Assembly: GCF_000143845.1 (NCBI RefSeq)
Contig: NC_014363.1
Location: 1,845,186-1,909,185, forward strand
Source: Olsenella uli DSM 7084
GTDB lineage: Bacteria; Actinomycetota; Coriobacteriia; Coriobacteriales; Atopobiaceae
Length of the DNA: 64,000 nucleotides
Direction of reading: 5' to 3'
The translations under genes were made by a program, and so were the position numbers. Below the pieces are notes generated by a model. It saw only the letters and a program-made list of their open reading frames with translations, made no database searches and had not been told where the DNA came from. Below are positions 43,746-52,141 of the stretch, piece by piece (position 1 is the stretch's first letter; every line of letters starts with the position of its first letter).

Positions 43746-44906
43746 CTACAGGCTGGCCATCAGCTCGTCGACGAGGGCGTCAAGCTGGGCGAGCGAAGCG
43801 TCGTCGAGCGAGCCTTTGACCGTCACGACGCTCTCGGCAAGCGAGAGGCCGCGGCAGGGCTCGAGTGCCGCACGCAGGCCCTTGGCGGCCGCCGGCATCC
43901 ACGAGCCGCCTTCCATGAGACCCACGGTGCGAGCCTGGAAGGCATGGTCCGCAAGCAGGCTGGCAAAGTCATGCATGGCGGGGAAGATGCCGCCGTTGTA
44001 CGTGGTGGTTGCGAGCACCAGGCAGCTGCGACGGAAGGCGTCCGCAAGCGCCTGGGAGGCGTCGTCACGCGCAAGGTCGTAGACGGACACGCTGGGGCAC
44101 CCCCTCTCGCCCAGACGCTGGGCGAGAAGCTCGACGGCCTTCCTGACGTGACCGTATACGCTGGTGTAGGCGATGGTGACGCCAGGTGCCTCGGCCTCAT
44201 AGGACGACCAGGTCTGGTACAGGTCGAGGTAGTGGCCCAGGTCCTGCGACAGCACGGGGCCATGCAGCGAGCAGATGGCCTGGACGTCCAGCTGGGCCAC
44301 CTTGCCCAGGACTTTCTGGACGTTCGCGCCAAACTTGCCGACGATGCCGAAGTAGTAGCGGCGCGCCTCGTCGTCCCAGGGCTCATCCACGTCGAGCGCA
44401 CCAAACTTGCCGAACGCGTCTGCCGAGAAGAGCAGCCTGTCCTCCTCGTCATAGCTGAACATGACCTCGGGCCAGTGGACCAGGGGGGCCGCGATGAACG
44501 AGAGGTGCTTTCCTCCCAGGTCGAGGACATCGCCCTCCTTCACCACCATGCGACGGTCCTCGTAGGCGGTGCCGAAGTAGCTCCTCATCATGTTGAACGC
44601 GCCAATGCTCGCAACGACCGTGGCCGCGGGATAGCGGTCCATGAAGACGGCGACGTTGGCGCTATGGTCGGGCTCCATGTGGTGAACGACGAGGTAGTCT
44701 GGCATGCGACCAGCCAAGGTGGCGTCGAGCTTGGCGAGCCATTCGTCGCCGAAGCTGGCCTCGACGCTGTCCATGACGGCAATCTTGTCGCTGGCGACCA
44801 CGTAGGAGTTGTACGCCATGCCGTTGGGGACGGCAAACTGGCTTTCGAAGTAGTCGATCTGGTGGTCGTTGACCCCGATGTAGGAGACGCCTTCTGCGAT
44901 CTGCAT
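43746..44906 (-). CDS. Flavodiiron protein (A-type flavoprotein)
   Basis: 386 residues: an N-terminal metallo-beta-lactamase-like diiron domain with HHMEPDHSANV (HxExDH ligands) and GPVLSQDL, then a flavodoxin domain (IAYTSVYGHVRKAVELLAQR, and LATTTYNGGIFPAM, FMN loops). It reduces O2 to water or NO to N2O using reduced rubredoxin or F420-type donors, which fits an anaerobe facing oxygen or nitrosative stress. No rubredoxin domain is fused. Transcribed in the opposite order to the marR unit but on the same strand; own promoter not clear. Confidence 0.92.
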   Translation of the reverse strand: MQIAEGVSYIGVNDHQIDYFESQFAVPNGMAYNSYVVASDKIAVMDSVEASFGDEWLAKLDATLAGRMPDYLVVHHMEPDHSANVAVFMDRYPAATVVASIGAFNMMRSYFGTAYEDRRMVVKEGDVLDLGGKHLSFIAAPLVHWPEVMFSYDEEDRLLFSADAFGKFGALDVDEPWDDEARRYYFGIVGKFGANVQKVLGKVAQLDVQAICSLHGPVLSQDLGHYLDLYQTWSSYEAEAPGVTIAYTSVYGHVRKAVELLAQRLGERGCPSVSVYDLARDDASQALADAFRRSCLVLATTTYNGGIFPAMHDFASLLADHAFQARTVGLMEGGSWMPAAAKGLRAALEPCRGLSLAESVVTVKGSLDDASLAQLDALVDELMASL

Positions 44907-44991
44907 GCTGGATGAACCTTTCTGCTGGGAGTGACGGCCTGCGAAACCTCAGGCCGCCGGGTCCGTAGGCCGCCGGAGGCAGCGGATGGGG

Positions 44992-45066
44992 CCACGTTGC
45001 CGCAAGCCCCGCGCCGCGCGATCCACGCCGTCACGAGCCCCACGTTACCGCAAGCCCCGCGCCGCC
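44992..45066. repeat. 26-bp direct repeat
   Basis: CCACGTT(g/a)CCGCAAGCCCCG occurs twice, starting 44992 and 45040, with GCGCCGC following both. Non-coding spacer between the flavodiiron gene and the NIF3-like gene. Confidence 0.75.
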
Positions 45067-45156
45067 GTATGGCGTGGCATACCAGGACATAGTATCCCTC
45101 AGCAAGCGTCCCCCAGCACGGATGATTTCACGAAGCGCAGGAACAGGGGCGCACGC

Positions 45157-46044
45157 TCATGCCCGGTCCCCGCGCTCGGCAACGACGTACTGGTATGTGT
45201 CGCCCATCGGTACGAAGTGCATGGGAACGCCAGAGGTGCCCAAGGCTTCGGGAAGCCAGGAGACCATGTACTCCATGCCCGGCTCCTCCAGGTTGAAGTG
45301 GCCGACGGTAATGGCGCACTTGCCCTGGTGGAGCATGCCCGCGTCACGGATGTACTCGCTCGTGGTGAAATCGACAAACTCCATGGTCACAAGTGCGTCG
45401 ACGCGCTCGGAGTCCACAAAGGCGGTCTCGCGGTTGTCCACTTCCGGGACACCGAGGACGTGCATCGGGATGTGCACGCGCTCCACCAAGGCGCGGGGGT
45501 CGCCGATCAGACGGGTCCCATTGAGCCCGAGCTTTCGCACGACCTCACGCGCAAGGTCCCGACCAGACATCGGGGGAATCCTATAGTCAAGGCACATGGA
45601 GAGATTCCCGGTGCGGCAATCAAGCCAACCCATCTTCCACGCAAGGCCGTAGAAGATGCCATCGACAAGAGCTCCCCCTTCATCGATGGGCACCTTGGAG
45701 TGAATGTAGTCGTGGCAGCGCCAGACCACACCGCCCCATGCGTCGAGCAGCCCCCTCTTTGCCAGGTAGGTGGCATTGCCAGAAATGAGATCCTGGTGGT
45801 CACCGTGGTTCCAGAAGAGGGCCTCATGACAGATGATCAGATTCGCGCCAATGCGCCGTGCAGCACAAATGACGTCTACCGTGGGCCACAGGCAGGTGAC
45901 GACACCTGTGCACTCCTCGTCCAGGCGTCCGGCACCATAGGTAACACGGTCGCGCGTGGTGGCCTCGTCAATGGGCTCGCCCGAGTCGAATGAAACGCCA
46001 GAGCAGTAGCCCTTCACAGCTTGAATGACCTCAGCGACTCTCAT
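45157..46044 (-). CDS. NIF3/DUF34-family metal-binding protein
   Basis: 295 residues. The family dinuclear-metal pattern is visible: GANLIICHEALFWNHGD near residue 65 and VGHFNLEEPGMEYM near 255 (His and Glu ligands). No inserted PII-like domain. The family is linked to nucleotide or small-molecule hydrolysis, but its reaction is unknown. It starts 14 nt after the PTS EIIA stop and is the last gene of the mannose-family PTS operon, an unusual place that suggests a role with the imported sugar. Confidence 0.78.
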   Translation of the reverse strand: MRVAEVIQAVKGYCSGVSFDSGEPIDEATTRDRVTYGAGRLDEECTGVVTCLWPTVDVICAARRIGANLIICHEALFWNHGDHQDLISGNATYLAKRGLLDAWGGVVWRCHDYIHSKVPIDEGGALVDGIFYGLAWKMGWLDCRTGNLSMCLDYRIPPMSGRDLAREVVRKLGLNGTRLIGDPRALVERVHIPMHVLGVPEVDNRETAFVDSERVDALVTMEFVDFTTSEYIRDAGMLHQGKCAITVGHFNLEEPGMEYMVSWLPEALGTSGVPMHFVPMGDTYQYVVAERGDRA

Positions 46045-46058
46045 TGCTCCGTCACCCT

Positions 46059-46457
46059 CTACTCGTCATCGTCGCTTACGTTCGCCTGATAGGTGTTGAT
46101 GAGACGCATGGACTGGCGTCCCGTCTCGATTGCCCGGTCGATGAGCTCGCTCGTCAGTGGGCCCTCGTGCAGGCAGAGCTCCAGGGCAACGGCGACGTTC
46201 ACCCCCGCCACCAGGAACACGTGGTCGCTCATGAAGGGGGCGAACGCCTGGCTTACGCTTCCTTGAAGGATGTCGGTGAGCACGAGCACCTCGTCGTCCT
46301 GAAACTCTGCGAAGAGCCCTGCGACCTGGGACTCGAGAGGGCGTTCGTCCACGTAGGCGCAGATGACGTCCAAGGGCTGGCTGTTTCCCAGAAAATTGAG
46401 GGTATCTGCCAGTCCCCGCGCAAAGCAGTGATGAGAGGCAAGGACGACGTGTCTCAT
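46059..46457 (-). CDS. PTS mannose-family EIIA component
   Basis: 132 residues. N-terminus MRHVVLASHHCFARGLADTL with the phosphorylated His at about 9, then EVLVLTDILQGSVSQAF and VFLVAGVNVAVALELCLHEG, all typical of EIIA-Man/levan domains. It passes phosphate from HPr to EIIB. Sits between EIID and the NIF3-like gene. Confidence 0.92.
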   Translation of the reverse strand: MRHVVLASHHCFARGLADTLNFLGNSQPLDVICAYVDERPLESQVAGLFAEFQDDEVLVLTDILQGSVSQAFAPFMSDHVFLVAGVNVAVALELCLHEGPLTSELIDRAIETGRQSMRLINTYQANVSDDDE

Positions 46458-46546
46458 GAGCTAGACTCACTCCCAATCTTTCTTCGAGATGCAACGCGAC
46501 GTGCGGCGAGGGCGGGACACGCGGAACTACGCCGCAATGAGCATAC

Positions 46547-47440
46547 CTATGCCGCAGGCGGCACGCCAAGGATGCCGAAGGCTGCGCACACCCAGCAAGC
46601 GACGATGATGCCCAGAATGATCCAATTGAGCTTGACGCCCCTCTTGATCAAGCGGTAGGCAAGCGCTGCCACAAGGACTGCCAGGAGGTTCGGGAAGATC
46701 TGATCGAGAACGCCCGTCTGAAGCGGCAGGGACACGTCACCAAACGCAAAGGTGACGGGCGTGTAGATGGTAATGGCAGAGTAGATGAGGGACCCGACAA
46801 CAGTAAGGCCCAGGATGGAGGCGGCATCCGTGAGGACGCTGATCCTATCGGCCATGCCGGTGATCACCTTGGCGCCGGCATTGTAGCCCTGGACGTAGTT
46901 CTGGAGACGCCAAACCAGGATGGCGGCCCAGACGGCAACCCACAGGAGTATGCCCACGGGATTGCCCTGCATGGCCATGTAGCCGGCAATGGAACCCAGT
47001 ATGGTCATGGGGAGAATCCAGATCAGAACGTCACCAACCCCGGAAAGCGGGCCCATGAGGCCGATCTTGAGATCGTTCTCGGCCTGCATGCCAGCAAGGT
47101 GCCCCTTGTCTTCCATTGCCAGGCCAGCGCCAAGCAGCAGGCCAGAGACGGGCGGCGTCGCGTTGAAGACGCAGTCGAGCTGGTTGAGGATGGCGGCGTT
47201 GAAGGCGTCCTCGTCGTTGCCGTAGATCTTGCGTAGCGCGTAGTAGGCGGCAAACGCGCAGCAGGGGGCGTTCTGGGTCGCATACGAATAGGAAGCCGTA
47301 TCCATGAGCAGCATGCGGCGGCTGCAGATCCTAAGGTCTTCCCTCGTCAACACGGGCTCGTAGGAGCCGTCAGGGAGCTGGACCGGGGCGGGAGCCTCAT
47401 CGAAGTCCTTGAAGTCCTTGGGCCTGAAGAAATCACTCAT
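46547..47440 (-). CDS. PTS mannose-family EIID component
   Basis: 297 residues. Conserved NAPCCAFAAYYALRKIYGND and GPLSGVGDVLIWILPMTILG blocks, then several membrane helices. Start ATG 47440 (MSDFFRPKDFKDFDEAPAPV) overlaps the EIIC end by 8 nt. The longer in-frame extension overlaps EIIC and is not real. Membrane partner of EIIC; no closely related sugar can be named. Confidence 0.92.
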   Translation of the reverse strand: MSDFFRPKDFKDFDEAPAPVQLPDGSYEPVLTREDLRICSRRMLLMDTASYSYATQNAPCCAFAAYYALRKIYGNDEDAFNAAILNQLDCVFNATPPVSGLLLGAGLAMEDKGHLAGMQAENDLKIGLMGPLSGVGDVLIWILPMTILGSIAGYMAMQGNPVGILLWVAVWAAILVWRLQNYVQGYNAGAKVITGMADRISVLTDAASILGLTVVGSLIYSAITIYTPVTFAFGDVSLPLQTGVLDQIFPNLLAVLVAALAYRLIKRGVKLNWIILGIIVACWVCAAFGILGVPPAA

Positions 47441-48221
47441 CCTCGAGCTCGCCTCCGTTCTGGGTAGCGACAGCGGAAGCCATGCCGCCGTCCGACTTGA
47501 ACCTAAAGTACTCAATTGCAACGGCAACGCCGATGAGGGCAATGGGGAGCACCGAGAGCCTAAGGTAGGCAGCAAGTACGTAACCTACGATCAGGAAGGC
47601 GTAGAACTTGTTGACCGGCATGAACGTAAGGAGCATCGCAAAGCCCGTGACAGGGAGGATTCCCGCTGCAATTGTGAGCCCGGTCGTAAACCAATCGGGC
47701 GTGACGGCCAGAACGGCGTCGACTGCCTGCTGGCCAAACGCCAGCACCAGGGCCATGGGAACTGCGCCCTGGAGGAACAGCCACAGGTGCGAGAGGAAGA
47801 ACGAGCGAAGCATCTTCGTGTACTCACGCTTGGCGGCATACCCTCGAATCACCTTGAAGACCCAGGAGTTGTAGACCTTGAACATGACGTCCAGCTGCAC
47901 GTAGAGCATCGCGACGGCAACGCCCACCGCAAGGCCGACGGAGATGTCCTGGCTACCGGTGATGCAGGCAAGCACGGTCGCAACCATCCCTGCCATGCCG
48001 TAGTCGGGGGCCGATGACCCACCCAGGCCGGCAGCGCCCATGGACATGAGCTGGATGGTGCCGCCCACGACAAGGCCGGTGTAGGGGTCACCCAGGATGA
48101 TCCCCGTAAGCCAGCACATGAGGGCATGCTGGAAGGGAAAGAGCTGCGTTGAGTACTGGTCCGCTGCCCTGAAGCCCGAGAGGACAACGATCAGGATGAA
48201 CTGGAGCGCGTTGACCGCCAT
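47433..48221 (-). CDS. PTS mannose-family EIIC component
   Basis: 262 residues of the EII-Sor type: LSGFRAADQYSTQLFPFQHA, then IILGDPYTGLVVGGTIQLM and GGSSAPDYGMAG, and about eight membrane helices. Forms the sugar channel with EIID. Starts 17 nt after EIIB. Confidence 0.92.
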   Translation of the reverse strand: MAVNALQFILIVVLSGFRAADQYSTQLFPFQHALMCWLTGIILGDPYTGLVVGGTIQLMSMGAAGLGGSSAPDYGMAGMVATVLACITGSQDISVGLAVGVAVAMLYVQLDVMFKVYNSWVFKVIRGYAAKREYTKMLRSFFLSHLWLFLQGAVPMALVLAFGQQAVDAVLAVTPDWFTTGLTIAAGILPVTGFAMLLTFMPVNKFYAFLIVGYVLAAYLRLSVLPIALIGVAVAIEYFRFKSDGGMASAVATQNGGELEDE

Positions 48222-48238
48222 GGCTCGACCACCTTTCT

Positions 48239-48727
48239 CTAGGCTCCGATGTACTGGGAAATGGGAACTGGCTTGTCGGTTGTCATGTAACGCACCTCAA
48301 CCCTCGTACCAGCTGCCACGATCTCCTTGTAGATGGGGATGTCATCATTGCGGATGAAGGCGCGGCGGCCGGCCTGGACTCCCTGCGTTCCCGCGGGGGG
48401 AAGCTCGGTCAACCCCAGCGTGAGCACGGGAATGCCCTGCCCGCATCCGATCAGGTCGAGGAAGGTCCGGGGATCGCGCGCGATCACAAAGACGGTGTGG
48501 TTTTCGTACTTGCCGGCCCTGAAATTGGCATAGGCCTTCTCGTGCGAGATGATCGAGAGTGCCTGGCCCGAAGGCTTGGACATCCTCATGGCAGTCTTGC
48601 GCACCTCGTCATTGGCAGTGGCGTCGTCAATGATCATGGTGCGCTGGGTGGCGTACGTCGGGCACCAGAAGCCCTGAACGATGCCATGGAGGAGTCGGTA
48701 GTCGATTCTCCCCGCGGTGATGCTCAT
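48239..48727 (-). CDS. PTS mannose-family EIIB component
   Basis: 162 residues. Starts MSITAGRIDYRLLHGIVQGF; the phosphorylated His is at 14 (RLLHG). Motif differs slightly from the usual RIDDRLIHGQV. A CIRNDD-like FIRNDDIPIYKEIV block follows. Start ATG 48727 chosen because the preceding in-frame codons have no similarity and AGGAGTG is at the right distance. First gene of the EIIB-EIIC-EIID-EIIA-NIF3 operon. Confidence 0.92.
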   Translation of the reverse strand: MSITAGRIDYRLLHGIVQGFWCPTYATQRTMIIDDATANDEVRKTAMRMSKPSGQALSIISHEKAYANFRAGKYENHTVFVIARDPRTFLDLIGCGQGIPVLTLGLTELPPAGTQGVQAGRRAFIRNDDIPIYKEIVAAGTRVEVRYMTTDKPVPISQYIGA

Positions 48728-48831
48728 CTTCACACTCCTTCCTCTCCTCTTGCGAAGGACAGGCGCCTGAGGGGCGCGACCGTCCAACGCCTGGCTTCTC
48801 GCACATATCGCACGGTACAAGAGGGGGCGGT

Positions 48832-48858
48832 CGAGAGATGCCGGATGGGCATCTCTCG
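48832..48858. promoter_or_regulatory. Inverted repeat upstream of the PTS operon
   Basis: CGAGAGATGCC and its complement GGCATCTCTCG with a 5-nt spacer (48832-48858), 105 bp upstream of EIIB; a second TCGAGAG / CTCTCGA pair (48831-48837 and 48872-48878) overlaps it. It could be the LevR-like protein's site or end the levR transcript. The rest of 48728-49073 is featureless, and no TGGCAC-N5-TTGC sigma-54 box was found. Confidence 0.45.
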
Positions 48859-49073
48859 CCAGAGGCCCCACCCTCTCGACGCTAGGGAGCTTTGGTTCGC
48901 GGGGGGAATGCGGTGGCGTCGACACTCGCCTTCGACACTTGTGCACGGCCTTGCCCCCAACCGTGCGGGGCTATCGCCTCATCGCAGGCGGGCATCCCGC
49001 GGGCGACGGCGATTTTCGGCGTCCTTGCGCCATGTCACCCACGACCCACGCCATGGTCCCTGTCCCCCGCGCG

Positions 49074-51815
49074 CTATTCGTCTTCCAACGTCAGGCTCGC
49101 CAAGCTGCCGCAGGGGCCCTCGTCTTCAGGCCCCGCATGAAGCATATGGAATACGTAGGCAACCTCTGACAGCGGAATCTCCACACGGTACCTGCGGCAC
49201 ATGTCATCAAACGACTGTCGGAACCACGCGATGAAGTCAGCGCTCTCCCCTTGGAACCGCTCGAGGTCGCCCGGATAGGCGTCCACGAAATTCTTTGTGA
49301 CCAGGCGCTCGATGAGTCCGCAGAGATGCACGTACAGTCCGATCTGGCGCCGGGAGTCAATGGGCTTGCCACGCAGGGTCGAGAGCTTCTGGATGGCACG
49401 GTCTGCCTCAAGGTAGAGCATCTCCGGATTGAGGATGGTGATGGACTCGAGGACGTTCTTGAGGGTGACGTTCCGCAACAGCTTGCGATGGAACGCCGCG
49501 ATGCCCTCCGGTCCAAGCGAGGTGCGCAGGGCATTGTCCAGCGCCTCCGATGAGCCTGCGCACAGGATGTCCTCAAGGGCGACGAACGGGACGGAGACGA
49601 TCCCGGGGTCCATGGTTCCAACGAGCGCGCGCACCCGGTACGCCGAGAAGATCGGAGCATGATCGCCCATACGAGAGAGCTCATGGTAGTCACAGGCGAC
49701 AAGACCCATGGGAAGGTCCTCTGGAAGGCTGTCGCGCACGAGGTCTCGCAGCTTCTGCGCTGCAGCGTCACCAGCTTCCGAGGAGAAGGCGATTGCCTCC
49801 TCAGCCCGGGGCTCGTCTATCACACGGTACGTGGGGGCACATGTGTCGCGGGCCATGGACATCACCTCGTCAATGCTGCCGTGCGAGACCAGGGCACCTC
49901 CTATCTCAAGCGCCAGCCCGGTAGACACGTTGCTCACGACATATATCTTTCCATTCGGAATGCCGGCAACCACGTCGGTCACCTGCGAGAGCGATCCCAT
50001 GTCAACCAGGATGGCAACGGTCCTTGCGAAGGAGTAGCGCTCAAGCATACGCGACAGTGGCACGGCCACATCGCTTACCTGCTGGTCGTAGGTCATATCG
50101 ATGGCCTCGAACACGTGCCGGTGAAGCATCTTGTTGGCTGCGTCTGCCATGCTCGTCGCCGTGGCGTACCCATGGCAGAGGACGATGCCGAAAGCGTCAC
50201 GTGCCTCAGAGGTCTCGGCCAGGAGCTCCGTCACCTCAAGAAGCAGCATGACGGCTACGGCGTCACTCAGCTCGACCCCCAGGGCAGAGCGCACGCCCGA
50301 GCCGATCTGGTCAAAGATGGCGCCAACCATCGAAGAGTCGGCCCTCAGGGTCTCAGCCATGCGCATGAGCAGGTCATGGCGCACCTTATACCAGCGAACG
50401 AGCTTCGCCCCTCCCCACAGCTGGACGGAGAGCGACTGTGCCAAGACACGTGTCCTCTTTCGATTGAACTCTATTCCGTACGTACTGTTCAAGCTCTCGA
50501 TGATGGGATTCAGGACCTGCTCGTATGCGGCCACGCGGGCACTGGCGCCTTGTCCGTCAAAGCTCAGGTAGTCCTCGTAGTCATGCATGGTCTCAAGGGC
50601 CCCGTGAACGAGCTCGTCTTGTTCCAGCTCGTTTGACTCGTAGGCCTGGTACAGCTCGACGAGGCGCTGGAAGAAGCCGAGGATGCGTCTGGTATGGCTC
50701 GGAGAGACGGGCTTTGTGCCGCTCACCAGCTGGTCGTCATCGACCTCAGGCTTGGTCGCGCCCAGCAGGTGAAGGGGAAGGTTATACGAGCGTATGACCA
50801 TCCTCTCGTCGATGCGGTTCAGGTAGGCGCTGGCGCAGCAGGTCGCTATGCAGGACTTCAGCCCGTCGATGTTCTCGTCGAAATCCGCAGCGACCAGGGC
50901 GCGCAGGGCACCTCGGCTGATTGACACGTCCGCAGCCGCCCGGCGTCCCTCGGCACGAAGGAAGTGCAAGACCAGAGCCGTGCGCTCGTCTGCGTCACGC
51001 TCGGCATACCGGGGAAGGTGGACGCCGATGGGAAGCATGCGGGAGAGCTCTGAGACCCGGGCGCTTTGAGCGGATCGCGCCGTCGAAAGGATGAATCGGG
51101 TCTGGGCAGGAGCACCCTCCGCCTCGCAGCCTCCCTCGAGGATGCGGTTGACGATGAGCTCGCTCGTGGTGTGGGCCAGATGATCGAAGCGGCTGACGAA
51201 CACCACACCGTCCCGCGCCTGCTGGACGGCGCCCCCCACGCCGCCCCCACCGAAGATATCCGCCTCTGCGGCACCGTCGCTTTCCTCGTAGCGGCTGCAG
51301 TCGATCTTGACGAAGCGCGCCCCTGGAGGGAACGTCCCGGAATTCACGCCATATTCAAAGCTGAGGTTGGCCAGGAACTCCTTTCCCGTACCGTGGTCTC
51401 CCACCAGCAGAACGGGCAGGCCGTGAGGCGGATACGAGATGGCGCTCCTGAGCTGCTCTATACAGACTCCAAGACTCATGTCGCAGCCAAGGGCCTTCTC
51501 GAAGTCACGCTTTCTCGTAGCTCCGACGCTTGCGAGCAGCTCCTCTAAGGACGTGTATTCTGATCGCGCAAGGCGCGCCTGAAGGCAGCGCTCGAGCGAT
51601 GCCCTATGCATGAAAAGCCTGGGACGGACACCAACCTTCACCACCAGGCCATCTCGGACGAGCTCGTTGAGGTACTGGCTCGCCAGGTTCCTGCTGATGT
51701 GGCACCTGCCTGCGATTTTTGCGGTGGTGAATTCGACGGCGGAGTTCGGATAGACCTCCCGTGTAGCACGGTCGAGGTAGCGGAGCACATCACCCTTTGT
51801 GTCTGACGCGGCCAT
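49074..51815 (-). CDS. LevR-like PTS-regulated transcriptional activator lacking sigma-54 motifs
   Basis: 913 residues. N-terminal winged helix (AGRCHISRNLASQYLNELVR), then an AAA+ module with Walker A LLVGDHGTGKEFLANLSFEY. The place of the GAFTGA loop reads DIFGGGGVGGAVQQA and Walker B reads DGVVFVSRFDHL, with the DE pair lost. A PRD domain, an EIIA-Man-like domain (AFGIVLCHGYATATSMADAA, with the phosphorylatable His) and a second PRD (about 800-880) follow. Family members normally drive sigma-54 promoters of mannose-type PTS operons, such as the one at 48727-46059. Here it probably works another way, as actinobacteria are not known to have sigma-54. Start ATG 51815 with AAGGGGGG upstream. 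Confidence 0.82.
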   Translation of the reverse strand: MAASDTKGDVLRYLDRATREVYPNSAVEFTTAKIAGRCHISRNLASQYLNELVRDGLVVKVGVRPRLFMHRASLERCLQARLARSEYTSLEELLASVGATRKRDFEKALGCDMSLGVCIEQLRSAISYPPHGLPVLLVGDHGTGKEFLANLSFEYGVNSGTFPPGARFVKIDCSRYEESDGAAEADIFGGGGVGGAVQQARDGVVFVSRFDHLAHTTSELIVNRILEGGCEAEGAPAQTRFILSTARSAQSARVSELSRMLPIGVHLPRYAERDADERTALVLHFLRAEGRRAAADVSISRGALRALVAADFDENIDGLKSCIATCCASAYLNRIDERMVIRSYNLPLHLLGATKPEVDDDQLVSGTKPVSPSHTRRILGFFQRLVELYQAYESNELEQDELVHGALETMHDYEDYLSFDGQGASARVAAYEQVLNPIIESLNSTYGIEFNRKRTRVLAQSLSVQLWGGAKLVRWYKVRHDLLMRMAETLRADSSMVGAIFDQIGSGVRSALGVELSDAVAVMLLLEVTELLAETSEARDAFGIVLCHGYATATSMADAANKMLHRHVFEAIDMTYDQQVSDVAVPLSRMLERYSFARTVAILVDMGSLSQVTDVVAGIPNGKIYVVSNVSTGLALEIGGALVSHGSIDEVMSMARDTCAPTYRVIDEPRAEEAIAFSSEAGDAAAQKLRDLVRDSLPEDLPMGLVACDYHELSRMGDHAPIFSAYRVRALVGTMDPGIVSVPFVALEDILCAGSSEALDNALRTSLGPEGIAAFHRKLLRNVTLKNVLESITILNPEMLYLEADRAIQKLSTLRGKPIDSRRQIGLYVHLCGLIERLVTKNFVDAYPGDLERFQGESADFIAWFRQSFDDMCRRYRVEIPLSEVAYVFHMLHAGPEDEGPCGSLASLTLEDE

Positions 51816-52022
51816 ACGCAGCCCCCCTTGCACGCCAACATACACGATTAGATACCCTCGGCGACTGAAGTGGATGCCGTGCCGTGGGTGCTAAGCGCAA
51901 GCGGCAGGAGGCTGATGACCGGCTTTTGCGATGGCTGGCTCGCCGGCAACCCAGCCAAGCCCGCATCTGTCAGGGCTCCCTGTTCCCGGGCCTCCCCCTC
52001 TCCTTGCGGCCCACGCGTCAAC

Positions 52023-52052
52023 CATGCGCGCACGGCCCATGCGCGCACGGCC
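52023..52052. repeat. 15-bp tandem duplication
   Basis: CATGCGCGCACGGCC occurs twice in tandem. The spacer 51816-52141 otherwise holds nothing recognisable; it is GC-rich and non-coding. Confidence 0.75.
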
Positions 52053-52141
52053 AAGGCGGGATGATGCGGGGGCATCCGTGCTCCCGAGTAGCGCATCGCG
52101 GAGCGGGTGCGCTCGCACGTCCTCCCGGCTCGCACGGCCCC

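Noticed and set aside
48728-49073. Sigma-54 (-24/-12) promoter for the PTS operon
   Set aside because: No TGGCAC-N5-TTGC sequence on the minus strand was found in the interval.
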